The notes under the pieces: generated by a model
Told to the model about the DNA's origin: nothing
The model's database searches: none
Seen by the model: the letters and a program-made list of their open reading frames with translations, nothing else
Shown: one piece after another, positions 33,323 through 43,202 of the stretch
Position numbering within the stretch: position 1 is the first letter of the stretch
Layout of the letters: each line of letters begins with the position of its first letter
Translations under genes and position numbers: made by a program
Assembly: GCF_000272475.1 (NCBI RefSeq)
Contig: NZ_AKFJ01000015.1
Location: 1-64,000, forward strand
Reading direction: 5' to 3'
Source of the DNA: Novosphingobium sp. Rr 2-17
Lineage (GTDB): Bacteria; Pseudomonadota; Alphaproteobacteria; Sphingomonadales; Sphingomonadaceae
DNA: 64,000 nt

Positions 33323-34633
33323 TTATTGTGCTCCTTGGGATTTGCAGCCGATCGGCCGTTCGCCGACGATGTTAAGTCCGTAGCCTTCCAGCGCGACGAG
33401 CGAGTGTTGGGTGTTGGTCAGAAGCACCATGTCGTGAATGCCCAACTCTGCCAGAATCTGCGCGCCGACGCCATAGTCGCGCAGTTCTTCCAGGTCCGGG
33501 GTTTCGCCGGCGCGGACGCGTTGCTTGATGTCGATCGTGCGGGACATGAGCATGCCCATGGGCCGGTTGATGAGGACGATCACGCCCGAGCCTTCCTCGC
33601 CGATGATCTGCATCGATCGATGGAGTAAGTCACCCCGATCGCTGTTCTGTTCGCCCAGGATATCGGAAAAGATCGAAAGCGTGTGCATGCGAACCAGCGT
33701 CGGCGTGGCCGGGTCGATGCGGCCTTTGACCAAGGTCATCGTCTCATCGCCGGTGGCGCGGTTGAAGTACGTTCGAGCGGTCCATTGCCCGCCATGGCGC
33801 GATTCGAAGCTGAGTTCGGCGCGCAGTTCGACCATGCGGTCATGCTTGCGACGATAGGCGATGAGATCGCGGATGGTGCCGATCTTGATATCGTGCAGCC
33901 GTGCGAAGGAGACCAGGTCGTCCATCCGCGCCATGGTGCCATCGTCCTTCATGATCTCGCAGATCACGCCCGACGGGTTGAGGCCGGCAAGGCGCGAAAT
34001 GTCTACTGCGGCTTCGGTGTGACCGGTGCGCACCAAAACCCCGCCTGTGCGGGCGCGCAGCGGGAAGACATGGCCCGGCGTCACGATGTCATCGCGCGAC
34101 TTGGTGCCGTCGATCGCCACGGACACCGTCCGTGCCCGATCCGCGGCGGAGATGCCCGTTGTCACGCCGTCGCGCGCTTCGATCGAGACGGTGAAGGCGG
34201 TTTCATGGCGCGTGCCATTGTTGCGGCTCATCAGGTCGAGGCCTAATTCGTCGATCCGCTGGCTGGTGAGGGCAAGGCAGATCAGGCCCCGTCCGTGGGT
34301 GGCCATGAAGTTGATGGCGGAAGGCGTTGCCATCTGCGCGGGAATGATAAGGTCCCCCTCGTTCTCGCGATCCTCGTCATCGACCAGGATGAACATGCGA
34401 CCGTTGCGCGCTTCGTCGATGATTTCCTCGATAGGCGCCAACACTTCGCGGTCGTCGTTCGCGAACAGGACCCGCTCCAACTTGCTTAGGGTGTGGGCGG
34501 TGGGGTTCCAGTCCGGCTCGGTGCAATCACGCAGGGTATTTGCGTGCAAGCCGGCTGCGCGGGCGAGCCCAGCCTTGCTCATGCCGCCGTCGACTATCAG
34601 CCGCCGAACGCGATCAATCATGGTGTCAGCCAT
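33323..34633 (-). CDS. ribB: HTH-RibBX: DHBP synthase with N-terminal HTH and degenerate GCHII domain
   Basis: Three parts are visible. Residues about 1-62 form an XRE-like helix-turn-helix ([17 protein letters not shown]). Residues about 70-275 are 3,4-dihydroxy-2-butanone-4-phosphate synthase with the acidic site [12 protein letters not shown] and the substrate motif [15 protein letters not shown]. Residues about 280-436 match GTP cyclohydrolase II (RibA) but lack its three zinc cysteines and the catalytic RQEGR segment. This is the RibBX type, in which the C-terminal part is not a working cyclohydrolase, so only RibB activity is predicted. ATG 34633 is preferred; ATG 34645 or GTG 34651 are possible. 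Palindromes sit in its promoter. Confidence 0.9.
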   Translation of the reverse strand: MADTMIDRVRRLIVDGGMSKAGLARAAGLHANTLRDCTEPDWNPTAHTLSKLERVLFANDDREVLAPIEEIIDEARNGRMFILVDDEDRENEGDLIIPAQMATPSAINFMATHGRGLICLALTSQRIDELGLDLMSRNNGTRHETAFTVSIEARDGVTTGISAADRARTVSVAIDGTKSRDDIVTPGHVFPLRARTGGVLVRTGHTEAAVDISRLAGLNPSGVICEIMKDDGTMARMDDLVSFARLHDIKIGTIRDLIAYRRKHDRMVELRAELSFESRHGGQWTARTYFNRATGDETMTLVKGRIDPATPTLVRMHTLSIFSDILGEQNSDRGDLLHRSMQIIGEEGSGVIVLINRPMGMLMSRTIDIKQRVRAGETPDLEELRDYGVGAQILAELGIHDMVLLTNTQHSLVALEGYGLNIVGERPIGCKSQGAQ

Positions 34634-34647
34634 TCCGAATGCCATCC

Positions 34648-34696
34648 TCACATTACGATGTGATCGACGCTATGCTAAGTTCACATTATAATATCA
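34648..34696 (-). promoter_or_regulatory. Two operator-like sites in the ribB promoter
   Basis: Site 1, TCACAT-TACG-ATGTGA (34648-34663), is a perfect 6-bp-arm palindrome. Site 2, TCACATTATAATATCA (34681-34696), repeats the left half exactly (TCACATTA) and degenerates on the right. They start 33 bp apart, about three helical turns. Site 2 contains a TATAAT that could be the -10 box. These are good candidates for binding by the HTH domain of the encoded protein itself (inference). Confidence 0.6.
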
Positions 34697-34743
34697 AGGT
34701 GCTTTAGAGTGACGTCCGGGGCGGGGCGTTCATTCGGCGGGCA

Positions 34744-35853
34744 TCATCGGGTAGCGGGGCCGGCGTCGCCGGTGTCGTCGGCCCGGCTGCGTTCCGCTTC
34801 GGCTCGGCTGCGCTTGCGTCGGTCGAGATCGCGCAGGGTCGGAACTGCGTCGTCCACCAGGTCGGCCAACACCGCGCCTCGTTGACCCGCCGGGCGGGTG
34901 TGGCCGGTCGTCGTATCGCAGAATGTCTGTCGCTCAATCTCGGCATTCAGCAAGGCGCCAAGCAGGACGCCGTAAGCCGACAAGAACAACCACATCAAGA
35001 ACACGACGATAGCCGACAGCGATCCGTAGGTTGCGTTGTAGTCGCTGATATAGGCGACGTAAGCCGAGAAGCCGAAAGATACCGCGATCCACAGCAGCGT
35101 CGCGACTAGCGATCCCGGAGCCAGCCAGCGCCATTTGGCCGGGCGCCGATCCGGGCCAAAGCGCATGATCATGGCGAAGCCAGCGGTGCCAAGCGTGATG
35201 GCGCCGGCCCAAGTGAGCAGCTTAAACAGAAACTGCGTCCATTCCCCAAGATATGTGCTCGTCTGCGTTTGCAGCCAGGCGAATGCACCACCTGCGATCA
35301 TTCCGGTCAAAGCCAGAAATACCGCTGCCAGCGTCAGCCCGGCTACGCGCAGCGTCAGGGCGATGATGCCGCGGGTTTCACGTTCCTCGTTAATGATGTT
35401 GAGCGCACTTATCATGCCGCTGGCCGCCCGCATTCCCCCGTACAACGCGAAGAACAATGCCACGATCAGGGCAAGGCCGGTAACGCCCGTGCTTGTGGTT
35501 ACGATCTCGATCAACTGCGATTCGAGCATCTTGGCCACCTCGGTAGGCACAATCCCGACAATGCTCTGCATCTGGCTGCGCACAGTGCTGACATCGCCGA
35601 CCAGGCCGTAGATCATGACAGTAGCTGCGATGAGCGGAGTAATCGCCACGAAGGTATAAAAGGCTAGACCTGCCGAAAGCAGTCCCAGTTCGTGGAACCC
35701 GATCATGACCCAGACGCGCTTCAGGATTTTTGTCCAAGCCTTTGTCGGTAGATCAAAAGGAGAATTCGCTTCGGCGCCCGGAACGGGCATTTCAGGCGAT
35801 GGAGTTGTGGAAGCCGCCACGCTGGGGGTGGCAGATGCGTTACTATCCGCCAT
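34744..35853 (-). CDS. YihY/virulence factor BrkB family membrane protein
   Basis: A 369-residue inner-membrane protein of the YihY/BrkB (former RNase BN) family. The N-terminal 40 residues are Ser/Ala/Pro-rich and disordered. About six spans follow, with the family's LSAGLAFYTFVAITPLIAA, then GGMRAASGMISALNIINEE and SAYGVLLGALLNAEIERQT motifs. The C-terminal tail after about 330 is charged (RDLDRRKRSRAEAERSRADD). The function is unknown. It is divergent from tamA across a 60-120 base spacer. Confidence 0.9.
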   Translation of the reverse strand: MADSNASATPSVAASTTPSPEMPVPGAEANSPFDLPTKAWTKILKRVWVMIGFHELGLLSAGLAFYTFVAITPLIAATVMIYGLVGDVSTVRSQMQSIVGIVPTEVAKMLESQLIEIVTTSTGVTGLALIVALFFALYGGMRAASGMISALNIINEERETRGIIALTLRVAGLTLAAVFLALTGMIAGGAFAWLQTQTSTYLGEWTQFLFKLLTWAGAITLGTAGFAMIMRFGPDRRPAKWRWLAPGSLVATLLWIAVSFGFSAYVAYISDYNATYGSLSAIVVFLMWLFLSAYGVLLGALLNAEIERQTFCDTTTGHTRPAGQRGAVLADLVDDAVPTLRDLDRRKRSRAEAERSRADDTGDAGPATR

Positions 35854-35969
35854 AAGTGCATACCTCTTCGGGAACTTTTTCCAGTTCAGCGCGATGAACT
35901 TCGGCAGAGGGGGGTATGGTCGGCGCCCCGCTAATTCGGTCGGCCAAGGGGGGACGCATCGCGGTTTTC

Positions 35970-38282
35970 ATGTCTGGGCAAATGGATCACCGACGCCTTG
36001 GTTCCCGTCACTTTCGTGCCGGTGTCGGGCTTGCCGCTCTTTCGATAAGTCTTACTCTGGGCTGTGCTTCGGCATGGGCGCAGCAGTCGCCGGCGAGCAC
36101 GGCTCCGGTGGTGGACAAGACGGTCGAAGCAGAGGAGCTCGAAGCCGGTAAACTGGCCGTCCCGAGCCCGCCGGCAGGTGCAAACTTGCCTGATGTGCCG
36201 ACCATCGTTCCCGATGGCGAGTTCAACGCGGCTGTTCCCAAACTCGATGCGACCGACGATCCTGAACTTGATAAGCCACTTGAATCGATTGACGCATTCG
36301 AGCGTCGGCTGGCGGCTGAGCAAACGTCTCCGCAGGTCGACAAGGGCAGTGCTGAAATCCCCCAAAGCGCACCAGTCACCAATGCGGCGCTCGCTGATGG
36401 CGACAAGGCCGAACAAATCGGCGATGCTCCAGTACGCGATGTCGAATTAACCAAACCGCTTCCGGCTCTCGACCAGTTCGAAGTCGCCCCGGTTCAGTTC
36501 GCCGAGGACGCGCCCTCTGACCGCGAAAACGTCGAAGTGCGCTATCGTCTCGATCTCCAGGGTCTTGATGTCGCAGACAGCGAGACGAACACCGACATGA
36601 AGGCCGAATTCAACGCTCTTTCCGCGCTCAAGAAGGGCGGCGGCAAGGCTGCCAATACGGCGATGATCAATTCGCGGCTGACCGAAGACAGCAAGCTGCT
36701 GGAAACGGTACTTGCGTCCGAGGGATGGTATTCGCCGGTGGTTCGCAGCCGGTTGGACTTGTCGCGTGACGATAAGGACCAGACACTTGGTGCCGTGATT
36801 TCCGTGACGCCGGGCAAGCGATACACGTTTTCGGATATCGTCATCAAAGCTGATCCCACCGTGCCGCCGACCTTGATCCGCGATAATCTGGCGCTTCAGC
36901 CAGGCGAGCCGATCGTGGCGGAGCGGGTCCAGGGTGCTGAGGCGAAGGTGGCGGTTGCCTTGCCGGAAAATGGCTATGCATTTGCCTCGGTCGGCGAGCG
37001 TGACATCCTGTTGGATCAGGACGTAGGCAATGGCGTCTACACCTTGCCGGTAACGGTTGGCCCTCGCGGTCGCTTCGGCGGTATCACGACCGATGGCGAC
37101 CTGGCGTTCGATGCCGATCACATCCAGGTGTTGACCCGATTCAAGCGCGGGCAATTGTACGACAGCCGCAAGGTGGACGATCTGCGCAAGGCGCTGGTAT
37201 CGACCAGCTTGTTCTCCACGGTTTCGGTCGAGGCGGTCCGCACCAACGAGGCCGTGGGCGACGGCACCGAGTATGTGACACTTCACGTCAAGCAGGATGC
37301 CGGGCCACCACGCACGATCTCCGGCTCTGTGGGTTATGCCGCGGGCGAGGGGATTACAGCGCAAGGGACCTGGACCCACCGCAACATCTTCCCGCCCGAA
37401 GGTGCGCTCATCGTCAATGCCACGGCGGGAACGCGCGAGCAGGGAGCAGGGGTAACCTTCCGACGGTCCAACGCCGGCAAACGCGATCGTACATTCGAGA
37501 TCGTGGCTGAGGCGTTCCACAACGACTACGATGCATACAGCGCGTACACCAGCCGCATCGCCGCGCGTGTCAGCCGGGATTCGACGCCGATCTGGCAGAA
37601 ACGCTGGACGTATGCCTACGGGGTAGAAGCGCTCGCGACAGCCGAGACGGATTATGACCCAGCGACGAACGGCCGCAAGCGCAACATGTACTACGTCGCC
37701 GGGGTCAACGGGCAGATCGGGCTGGATACGAGCGACGATCTTCTCAACCCCACCAAAGGGTATCGGGTAACCGCGCTGCTTCAGCCAGAGGCAACCGTCC
37801 GCAACGGTTTCGATCCGTATTTCCGGGCCCGCCTGGAGGGATCGACCTACTTTTCGGTGACTGACAGCCTGGTGCTGGCAGGGCGCTTGCGCTTTGGCAC
37901 CATCCAGGGCGCGAGCCTTTATGACATTGCACCTTCGCGCCGGCTGTACGCGGGCGGTGGCGGTTCGGTGCGTGGCTATTCCTACCAGGGGCTGGGCGAA
38001 CAAGCACCAGACGGCAACCCCGTTGGCGGGCGAAGCCTGAACGAAGGATCGTTCGAAGCGCGCTATCGCTTCGGCAACTACGGCGTCGTCGCGTTCATCG
38101 ACGCCGGGCAATCCTACAAGGAGAGCCTGCCGCAGCTTTCGAACTTGCGGTATGGCGTGGGCTTGGGCGGGCGGTTCTACACCAACTTCGGGCCGGTCCG
38201 CCTCGATGTCGCGACGCCGGTAGGGCGCAAGCCCGGCGAATCTCTCATCAACATCTACGTTTCCATCGGGCAGTCCTTCTGA
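35970..38282 (+). CDS. tamA: Outer-membrane assembly factor TamA (Omp85 family)
   Basis: The outer-membrane member of the TAM module. A signal peptide (VGLAALSISLTLGCASAWA) precedes an acidic, proline-rich stretch (about to residue 165), POTRA domains (about 170-400), and an Omp85 16-strand barrel whose lid motif is RLYAGGGGSVRGYSYQG and whose C-terminus is YVSIGQSF. The acidic extension is longer than in E. coli TamA. The frame opens at 35916, where GAGG precedes ATG; ATG 35970 or 35979 fit the signal better. The stop overlaps the tamB start by one base. Confidence 0.93.
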   Translation: MSGQMDHRRLGSRHFRAGVGLAALSISLTLGCASAWAQQSPASTAPVVDKTVEAEELEAGKLAVPSPPAGANLPDVPTIVPDGEFNAAVPKLDATDDPELDKPLESIDAFERRLAAEQTSPQVDKGSAEIPQSAPVTNAALADGDKAEQIGDAPVRDVELTKPLPALDQFEVAPVQFAEDAPSDRENVEVRYRLDLQGLDVADSETNTDMKAEFNALSALKKGGGKAANTAMINSRLTEDSKLLETVLASEGWYSPVVRSRLDLSRDDKDQTLGAVISVTPGKRYTFSDIVIKADPTVPPTLIRDNLALQPGEPIVAERVQGAEAKVAVALPENGYAFASVGERDILLDQDVGNGVYTLPVTVGPRGRFGGITTDGDLAFDADHIQVLTRFKRGQLYDSRKVDDLRKALVSTSLFSTVSVEAVRTNEAVGDGTEYVTLHVKQDAGPPRTISGSVGYAAGEGITAQGTWTHRNIFPPEGALIVNATAGTREQGAGVTFRRSNAGKRDRTFEIVAEAFHNDYDAYSAYTSRIAARVSRDSTPIWQKRWTYAYGVEALATAETDYDPATNGRKRNMYYVAGVNGQIGLDTSDDLLNPTKGYRVTALLQPEATVRNGFDPYFRARLEGSTYFSVTDSLVLAGRLRFGTIQGASLYDIAPSRRLYAGGGGSVRGYSYQGLGEQAPDGNPVGGRSLNEGSFEARYRFGNYGVVAFIDAGQSYKESLPQLSNLRYGVGLGGRFYTNFGPVRLDVATPVGRKPGESLINIYVSIGQSF

Positions 38283-41200
38283 TGGCGACCGAGACCGAAC
38301 AAGCCGCTGTAACCGAAATCGAAACCCCCGTGCAGCATCGCTCGCGCTGGCGGCAAGTTCGCATCCGCATCGCCAAGACGATTGCCGTCGTAGTGCTGGG
38401 GGCGCTGGCTTTGGTCGTGGCGGTCGTGCTGGGCATCAACACCGGGCCGGGCCGCCGCTTCGTGGCCGACCAGATCGCCGGCATCCAGTTCGAGAACGGC
38501 ATGCGCATCCGCGTGGGTCGTATCGACGGCTCGCTGTACGGTGCGATGGTGCTACGGGACTTATCGGTTCGCGATACCAAGGGCGAGTTCCTGTTTTCGC
38601 CCGAGGTCCGCGTCGATTGGCGACCGTTCGCTTATCTGGACAGACATGTGGACGTGCGTAGTGCGACGGCCCAGCGGATGATCCTGCGCCGCTCGCCCAT
38701 TTTCAAGAAGACGCCGCCTAGCGAGGGCCCGCTACTTCCCGACCTGGATATCGACGTTGGCCTGCTGCGCATCGACCGCTTCGTTGCGGAGGCGCCGGTC
38801 TCGGGCAAAGTACGGATCGCCACGGTGTCAGGCCGCGCCCACATCGCCAACGGGCGGGCACAAATTTACGCCAAGGGCGGCACCATCGCCGTCGAAGGCA
38901 AGGAAGGCGGCGATCGCTTCGACGCTGTTCTGGATGCGGTGCCAGAGCGAAACAAGCTCGACATCAAACTCGACCTCGAAGCTCCGACAGGGGGCCTCAT
39001 TGCCACGATGGGCGGCTTCAAGCAGCCCATGTCGCTCAAGATCGATGGCAAGGGCGATTGGGCGGCGTGGAACGGAAAACTCGATGCGAACCTGGGCGCG
39101 GGTGAACTCGCCCGGCTGGGCGTAACCGCGCGCAACGGCACGTTCGCGATCAAGGGGCCAACCCGGATCGCCCAATTGTTCACCGGACCGACGAGCAGCC
39201 TGCTCGGCCCTATCACCAACGTCGATTTTACCGCAGCGTTTGAGAAGCGGCGGGCCAAGCTTGCGGGCCGCGTATGGAGCGATGCGTTCGACCTTGTGCC
39301 GGACGGCGAGATCGACCTGGCCGACAACACGTTCCACGACCTCAAGCTGGCCTTCGCGCTGCATAAGCCTTCGGCCATCGCGCCAAACCTGAGCGGCGAC
39401 GGGATCAATGCGCGGCTGGCTCTCGATGGTGCCTTCGCCACCCCCAAGGTCGGCTATGCCATCACCGCACGCCGCGTGGTCATGAACGACATGGGGCTGG
39501 AAGGTCTATCGGCGCGCGGCGCCGCGACGGTTGATGCCGACCACATCCTGATCCCGGTTGCCGCCACCGTTCGTCGGATCACCGGACTGGATAGCGTCGC
39601 CGGTGGCACGCTCGCCAACGTCAGGCTCAATGGCGATGTCGCGATCCAGGGCACCCGCGTTTTGTCCGACAACATGCGAATTCGATCGGACCGCATCGAT
39701 GCCAGCCTGATCCTTGCCGCCGATATGAGCAAAGGGCTCTATACCGGCGCAGTCAATGGCCGCATCGACAACTACCGCCTCAACAGCGTTGGCATCTTCA
39801 ACATCAATACCGACATGAAACTCAAGAGCGAAGCCCAGGGCTTTGCTCTCGAAGGTACGGTGCGGGCGCGATCCACCAAGCTGTTGAACGATAGCCTGCA
39901 GACGTATCTGGGCGGCAACTTCGCGGCGTCTTCCTCCGTGCGCTATGGCGCGGATGGGGTTGTCCGGTTCTCGCGCGTGCGGTTGACGGCGCCTGAACTG
40001 CAAGTGACGAACGGGCAGGGCAGTTGGTCTCCCGACGGCCGCCTGTCACTCGCCGCCAACGGCACCTCGCGGCAATATGGCGCGATCGGCGTCCGGGTTA
40101 CCGGCACCATCGCCAATCCGGATGCTCACGTTACGGCGGAGAAGCCGGGCCTCGGCATCGGTCTGGCCAATCTCGATGCGCATATTACCGGCGCCAAAAA
40201 TGGCTATCGTTTCGACCTCAAGGGCGACACTGACTATGGCCCGCTGCTTGCAGATGTGACGCTGGGCCTTGGCAAGGCCACTGAAGTTCAGATCAACAGC
40301 GCCAATTTGTCCGGTGTCGATTTCGCGGGGCGGCTCGTCCAGACTAGTGCTGGGCCATTCTCCGGCCAGTTGACCGCGAATGGCAATGGTATCGGCGGCC
40401 TCCTGCGCCTGGATGCCGAAGGCAAATATCAGGCAATCGACTTCAACCTTCGCGCCAAGAATGCCAACTTCGCCGGGGCGGCCCAACTCTCGATCGGCTC
40501 TGCCATCATCGACGGACGCGCGGTGCTGTACGACAAGCCTACGGTCGTCGCCGACGCGCAGCTTGCCGGCACCAGCATCGGTAGCTTCGACATCGCGGCG
40601 GCGCGCGTTCTGGTCGATTACCGCGACGGACGCGGCCATGCCAAGGGCCTTGTCGAAGGGGTCAGCGGGGTGCCTTTCCGCCTCGCCATCAATGCCGATC
40701 TCAAGCCGGAACTGTGGCGCGTGGCACTGGATGGACGCGTGCGCGGCCAAGTGCTCAAGACCAGCGCGCCGGCGCGTATCGTGCCCAAGGCGGGCGGCTA
40801 TGAACTGCTGCCAACCTCGATCGCTTTTGGCGGCGGCTCTATCAAACTTGCCGGGACTTATGGTCCGGGCATCAAGGTTCAGAGCCGGATGGAGGGCATG
40901 GACCTGGCGCTCGTGAACGCCTTCGTCCCCGGCTACGGCATTGGCGGTAAGGCCAGCGGCAGCTTCGATTTCGAGCAGGCCAATTCCGCCGCATTCCCCC
41001 GCGCCGATGCCCGCCTGACGCTCGATGGTTTCACCCGGACCAGCTCCAGCACCGTCAGCCAGCCGGTCGACGTGAATTTCGTCGGCAAATTGCTGGCCGA
41101 TGGCGGTGAGGCGCGCGCGGTATTCCGTCGGCGCGGAACCGTCATCGGTCGCATGGAAGCCAGTCTACGTCCTCTCGGCGCCGGCCAAGGATCGTGGACG

Positions 41201-42526
41201 ACGCGGTTGATGGATGCGTCATTGGGTGGCGGGATCCGCTACAACGGCCCCGCTGACACCTTGTTCTCGTTCGCGGGCACGGCCGGGCAGACGCTCTCCG
41301 GCCCCATCGGAGTGGCGGCGGACTTTACGTGCAAGGTGTCCGACCCGTGCATCAACGGCGTCGTTATCGGCAAGGACATGGTCTACGAAAACCAGGCCTA
41401 CGGCACCCGCCTCACAAAAATGAATTTCTCCGGCAAGTTCACGGGCAATTCGTTCGAACTCACCTCGCTGTCCGCCAAGGCCGGCACCGGCAACGTCAGC
41501 GCGAGCGGTCGTATGAGCCTGTCTGCGGATGCAGGCTATCCGATGGACCTGACCGTGAAGTTGGACAAAGCCCAACTTGCGCGCAGTGACGCTCTGGCAG
41601 CTAGCGCGACGGGTACTGTTCGCCTGACCAAGAGCGCCGGCGAAGCGGCATTGCTGTCGGGCGAAATTCGCCTTCCCGAGACGCGCTACCAGATCGTGCG
41701 CCAAGGCGCGTCCGAAGTGCCGCGCCTGACGGGTGTGCGTTTCAAGCCGCCCGTCGGTCCGCAACGCATCACGGGCGATGAACCAGCACCGTCGGCAAGC
41801 AGTGCCTTCGCGCTGATCCGGCTCGACTTGCGCTTGAAAGCGCCGGAAAAGCTTTACGTCTCGGGCATGGGTCTTGAATCCGAATGGAGCGCCAACTTCA
41901 CCGTCACGGGCACCAGCGCCGCGCCGGTGGTGGCAGGCGATATCGAACTGGTTCGCGGCACCTTGGGCTTTGCGGGTCGCTCGTTCGAGCTGAGCGATGG
42001 CAAGATGACGTTCACCGGCGGCGAGACCATCGATCCGACGATTTCGTTGACCGCGACTGAGGACATTGATGACGTCACCGTGACCGTCACTGTTAGTGGC
42101 CGGTCGAGCAATCCGTCGATCGACTTCTCGTCCTCACCCTCGCTGCCCAACGACGAAGTGCTGTCGCGCATCCTGTTCGGCAGTTCGGTCGCCAATCTGT
42201 CGGCGATCCAGGCCGTGCAACTAGCCTCCTCGCTCAATTCGTTGCGGGCCACCGGTGGCGGGCTCAATCCCTTGGGCAAGCTGCGCTCGGCAGCCGGCAT
42301 CGATCGTCTACGGATATTGGGGGCTGACGAAACCACGGGCCGTGGCACCTCGCTGGCAGCGGGCAAATATCTGACGGATGATATCTACGTCGAGCTCATC
42401 ACGGATGCGCGTGGCTTCACTGCGACGCAGTTGGAAGTCAGCATCACCAAGTGGCTGTCGGTACTGAGCCAAGCCGGCGGATCGGGCGTCAACAGCCTGA
42501 ACATACGCATCAAGAAGAACTACTGA
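38282..42526 (+). CDS. tamB: Translocation and assembly module protein TamB
   Basis: A 1414-residue AsmA-like/DUF490 protein. One N-terminal membrane anchor (about residues 33-56, TIAVVVLGALALVVAVVLGI) is followed by a very long beta-rich periplasmic taco-like repeat region. The C-terminal DUF490 (TamB) domain is near residues 1060-1414, ending SGVNSLNIRIKKNY. It works with TamA in outer-membrane protein and phospholipid transfer. Start ATG 38282 overlaps the tamA stop (TGATG), and the stop overlaps the next lipoprotein start in the same way. Confidence 0.95.
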   Translation: MATETEQAAVTEIETPVQHRSRWRQVRIRIAKTIAVVVLGALALVVAVVLGINTGPGRRFVADQIAGIQFENGMRIRVGRIDGSLYGAMVLRDLSVRDTKGEFLFSPEVRVDWRPFAYLDRHVDVRSATAQRMILRRSPIFKKTPPSEGPLLPDLDIDVGLLRIDRFVAEAPVSGKVRIATVSGRAHIANGRAQIYAKGGTIAVEGKEGGDRFDAVLDAVPERNKLDIKLDLEAPTGGLIATMGGFKQPMSLKIDGKGDWAAWNGKLDANLGAGELARLGVTARNGTFAIKGPTRIAQLFTGPTSSLLGPITNVDFTAAFEKRRAKLAGRVWSDAFDLVPDGEIDLADNTFHDLKLAFALHKPSAIAPNLSGDGINARLALDGAFATPKVGYAITARRVVMNDMGLEGLSARGAATVDADHILIPVAATVRRITGLDSVAGGTLANVRLNGDVAIQGTRVLSDNMRIRSDRIDASLILAADMSKGLYTGAVNGRIDNYRLNSVGIFNINTDMKLKSEAQGFALEGTVRARSTKLLNDSLQTYLGGNFAASSSVRYGADGVVRFSRVRLTAPELQVTNGQGSWSPDGRLSLAANGTSRQYGAIGVRVTGTIANPDAHVTAEKPGLGIGLANLDAHITGAKNGYRFDLKGDTDYGPLLADVTLGLGKATEVQINSANLSGVDFAGRLVQTSAGPFSGQLTANGNGIGGLLRLDAEGKYQAIDFNLRAKNANFAGAAQLSIGSAIIDGRAVLYDKPTVVADAQLAGTSIGSFDIAAARVLVDYRDGRGHAKGLVEGVSGVPFRLAINADLKPELWRVALDGRVRGQVLKTSAPARIVPKAGGYELLPTSIAFGGGSIKLAGTYGPGIKVQSRMEGMDLALVNAFVPGYGIGGKASGSFDFEQANSAAFPRADARLTLDGFTRTSSSTVSQPVDVNFVGKLLADGGEARAVFRRRGTVIGRMEASLRPLGAGQGSWTTRLMDASLGGGIRYNGPADTLFSFAGTAGQTLSGPIGVAADFTCKVSDPCINGVVIGKDMVYENQAYGTRLTKMNFSGKFTGNSFELTSLSAKAGTGNVSASGRMSLSADAGYPMDLTVKLDKAQLARSDALAASATGTVRLTKSAGEAALLSGEIRLPETRYQIVRQGASEVPRLTGVRFKPPVGPQRITGDEPAPSASSAFALIRLDLRLKAPEKLYVSGMGLESEWSANFTVTGTSAAPVVAGDIELVRGTLGFAGRSFELSDGKMTFTGGETIDPTISLTATEDIDDVTVTVTVSGRSSNPSIDFSSSPSLPNDEVLSRILFGSSVANLSAIQAVQLASSLNSLRATGGGLNPLGKLRSAAGIDRLRILGADETTGRGTSLAAGKYLTDDIYVELITDARGFTATQLEVSITKWLSVLSQAGGSGVNSLNIRIKKNY

Positions 42527-42714
42527 TGCGCACGGTGCTGGTTCTGGTGGCAACATCGCTCGCGCTGGTCGGATGCAAGCGCGAGCCGGATTTTGCCGAA
42601 CGCTACGATGCCGCCTCGTCGCAGATCAAGCAGACGGCGAAGGAGATCGATGCCCAGGTGTCTGGAGCGCCGCCCTCGGAGGATGCGGAAGGTGGCGCTG
42701 CCGGCGCGCGCTAG
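42526..42714 (+). CDS. Small lipoprotein coupled to tamB
   Basis: A 62-residue lipoprotein. The signal ends in a lipobox LALVGC (Cys at residue 17). The mature 45 residues are charged and helical (EPDFAERYDAASSQIKQTAKEIDAQ) with a Gly/Ala-rich end. The ATG overlaps the tamB stop (TGATG), indicating co-translation. The end overlaps the convergent flavin reductase gene by four bases. Its role with TAM is unproven; it may simply be a small envelope lipoprotein. Confidence 0.75.
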   Translation: MRTVLVLVATSLALVGCKREPDFAERYDAASSQIKQTAKEIDAQVSGAPPSEDAEGGAAGAR

Positions 42715-43202
42715 ATTTGCTGAGCGAAACTTCCGTAGCGTCCGCGATGAAACAGCATCGGGTCGTCTTCGCGCACGGTTTCCATGCGCAGGACTTCCCC
42801 CAGCACGAACCAGTGGTCTCCCGCCTCGGTGACCGAATAGAGCCTGCATTCGATCACGGCGAGCGAGTTGGCGATGATCGGCAGGTTATGGTCTGAGATG
42901 ACGTAATCGACGCCGAGGAACTTCGCCTCGCCCTTGGCGCTGACCGCGCGGCAAACAGGCTGCTGATCGGCACCCATGATGTTGACCGCGAAGTGCCCGG
43001 CCTTTTCGACCAGGGGCCAGGAAGTGGACGACTTGTCGGGGAAGAAGCCAACCAGCGGAGGGTCGAGCGACACCGAGGTAAAGCTGCCGACGACGAGGCC
43101 AGCGGGCTTTCCATCGACAAGCGCGGTGATGATGCAGACGCCGGTCGGATAACTTCCCAGCACCTTGCGGAAGGCGGCGGGGTCGATGATGATATCACTC
43201 AC
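42711..43202 (-). CDS. Flavin reductase-like FMN-binding protein
   Basis: A 163-residue flavin reductase domain protein of the HpaC/NtaB type: LGSYPTGVCIITALVDGKPAG, SVSLDPPLVGFFPDKSSTS, HFAVNIMGADQQPVCRAVS. These supply reduced FMN/FAD to two-component monooxygenases. GTG 43202 is used since it begins at the family N-terminus and has an AAGGAA site; the longer frame is likely noncoding. No monooxygenase is adjacent. It is divergent from mmsA. Confidence 0.87.
   Translation of the reverse strand: MSDIIIDPAAFRKVLGSYPTGVCIITALVDGKPAGLVVGSFTSVSLDPPLVGFFPDKSSTSWPLVEKAGHFAVNIMGADQQPVCRAVSAKGEAKFLGVDYVISDHNLPIIANSLAVIECRLYSVTEAGDHWFVLGEVLRMETVREDDPMLFHRGRYGSFAQQI

Noticed and set aside
35870..35895. 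GGAAC followed 16 bases later by CGAT upstream of tamA, considered as an EcfG promoter
   Set aside because: The -10 element is CGAT rather than CGTT, so it does not meet the consensus.
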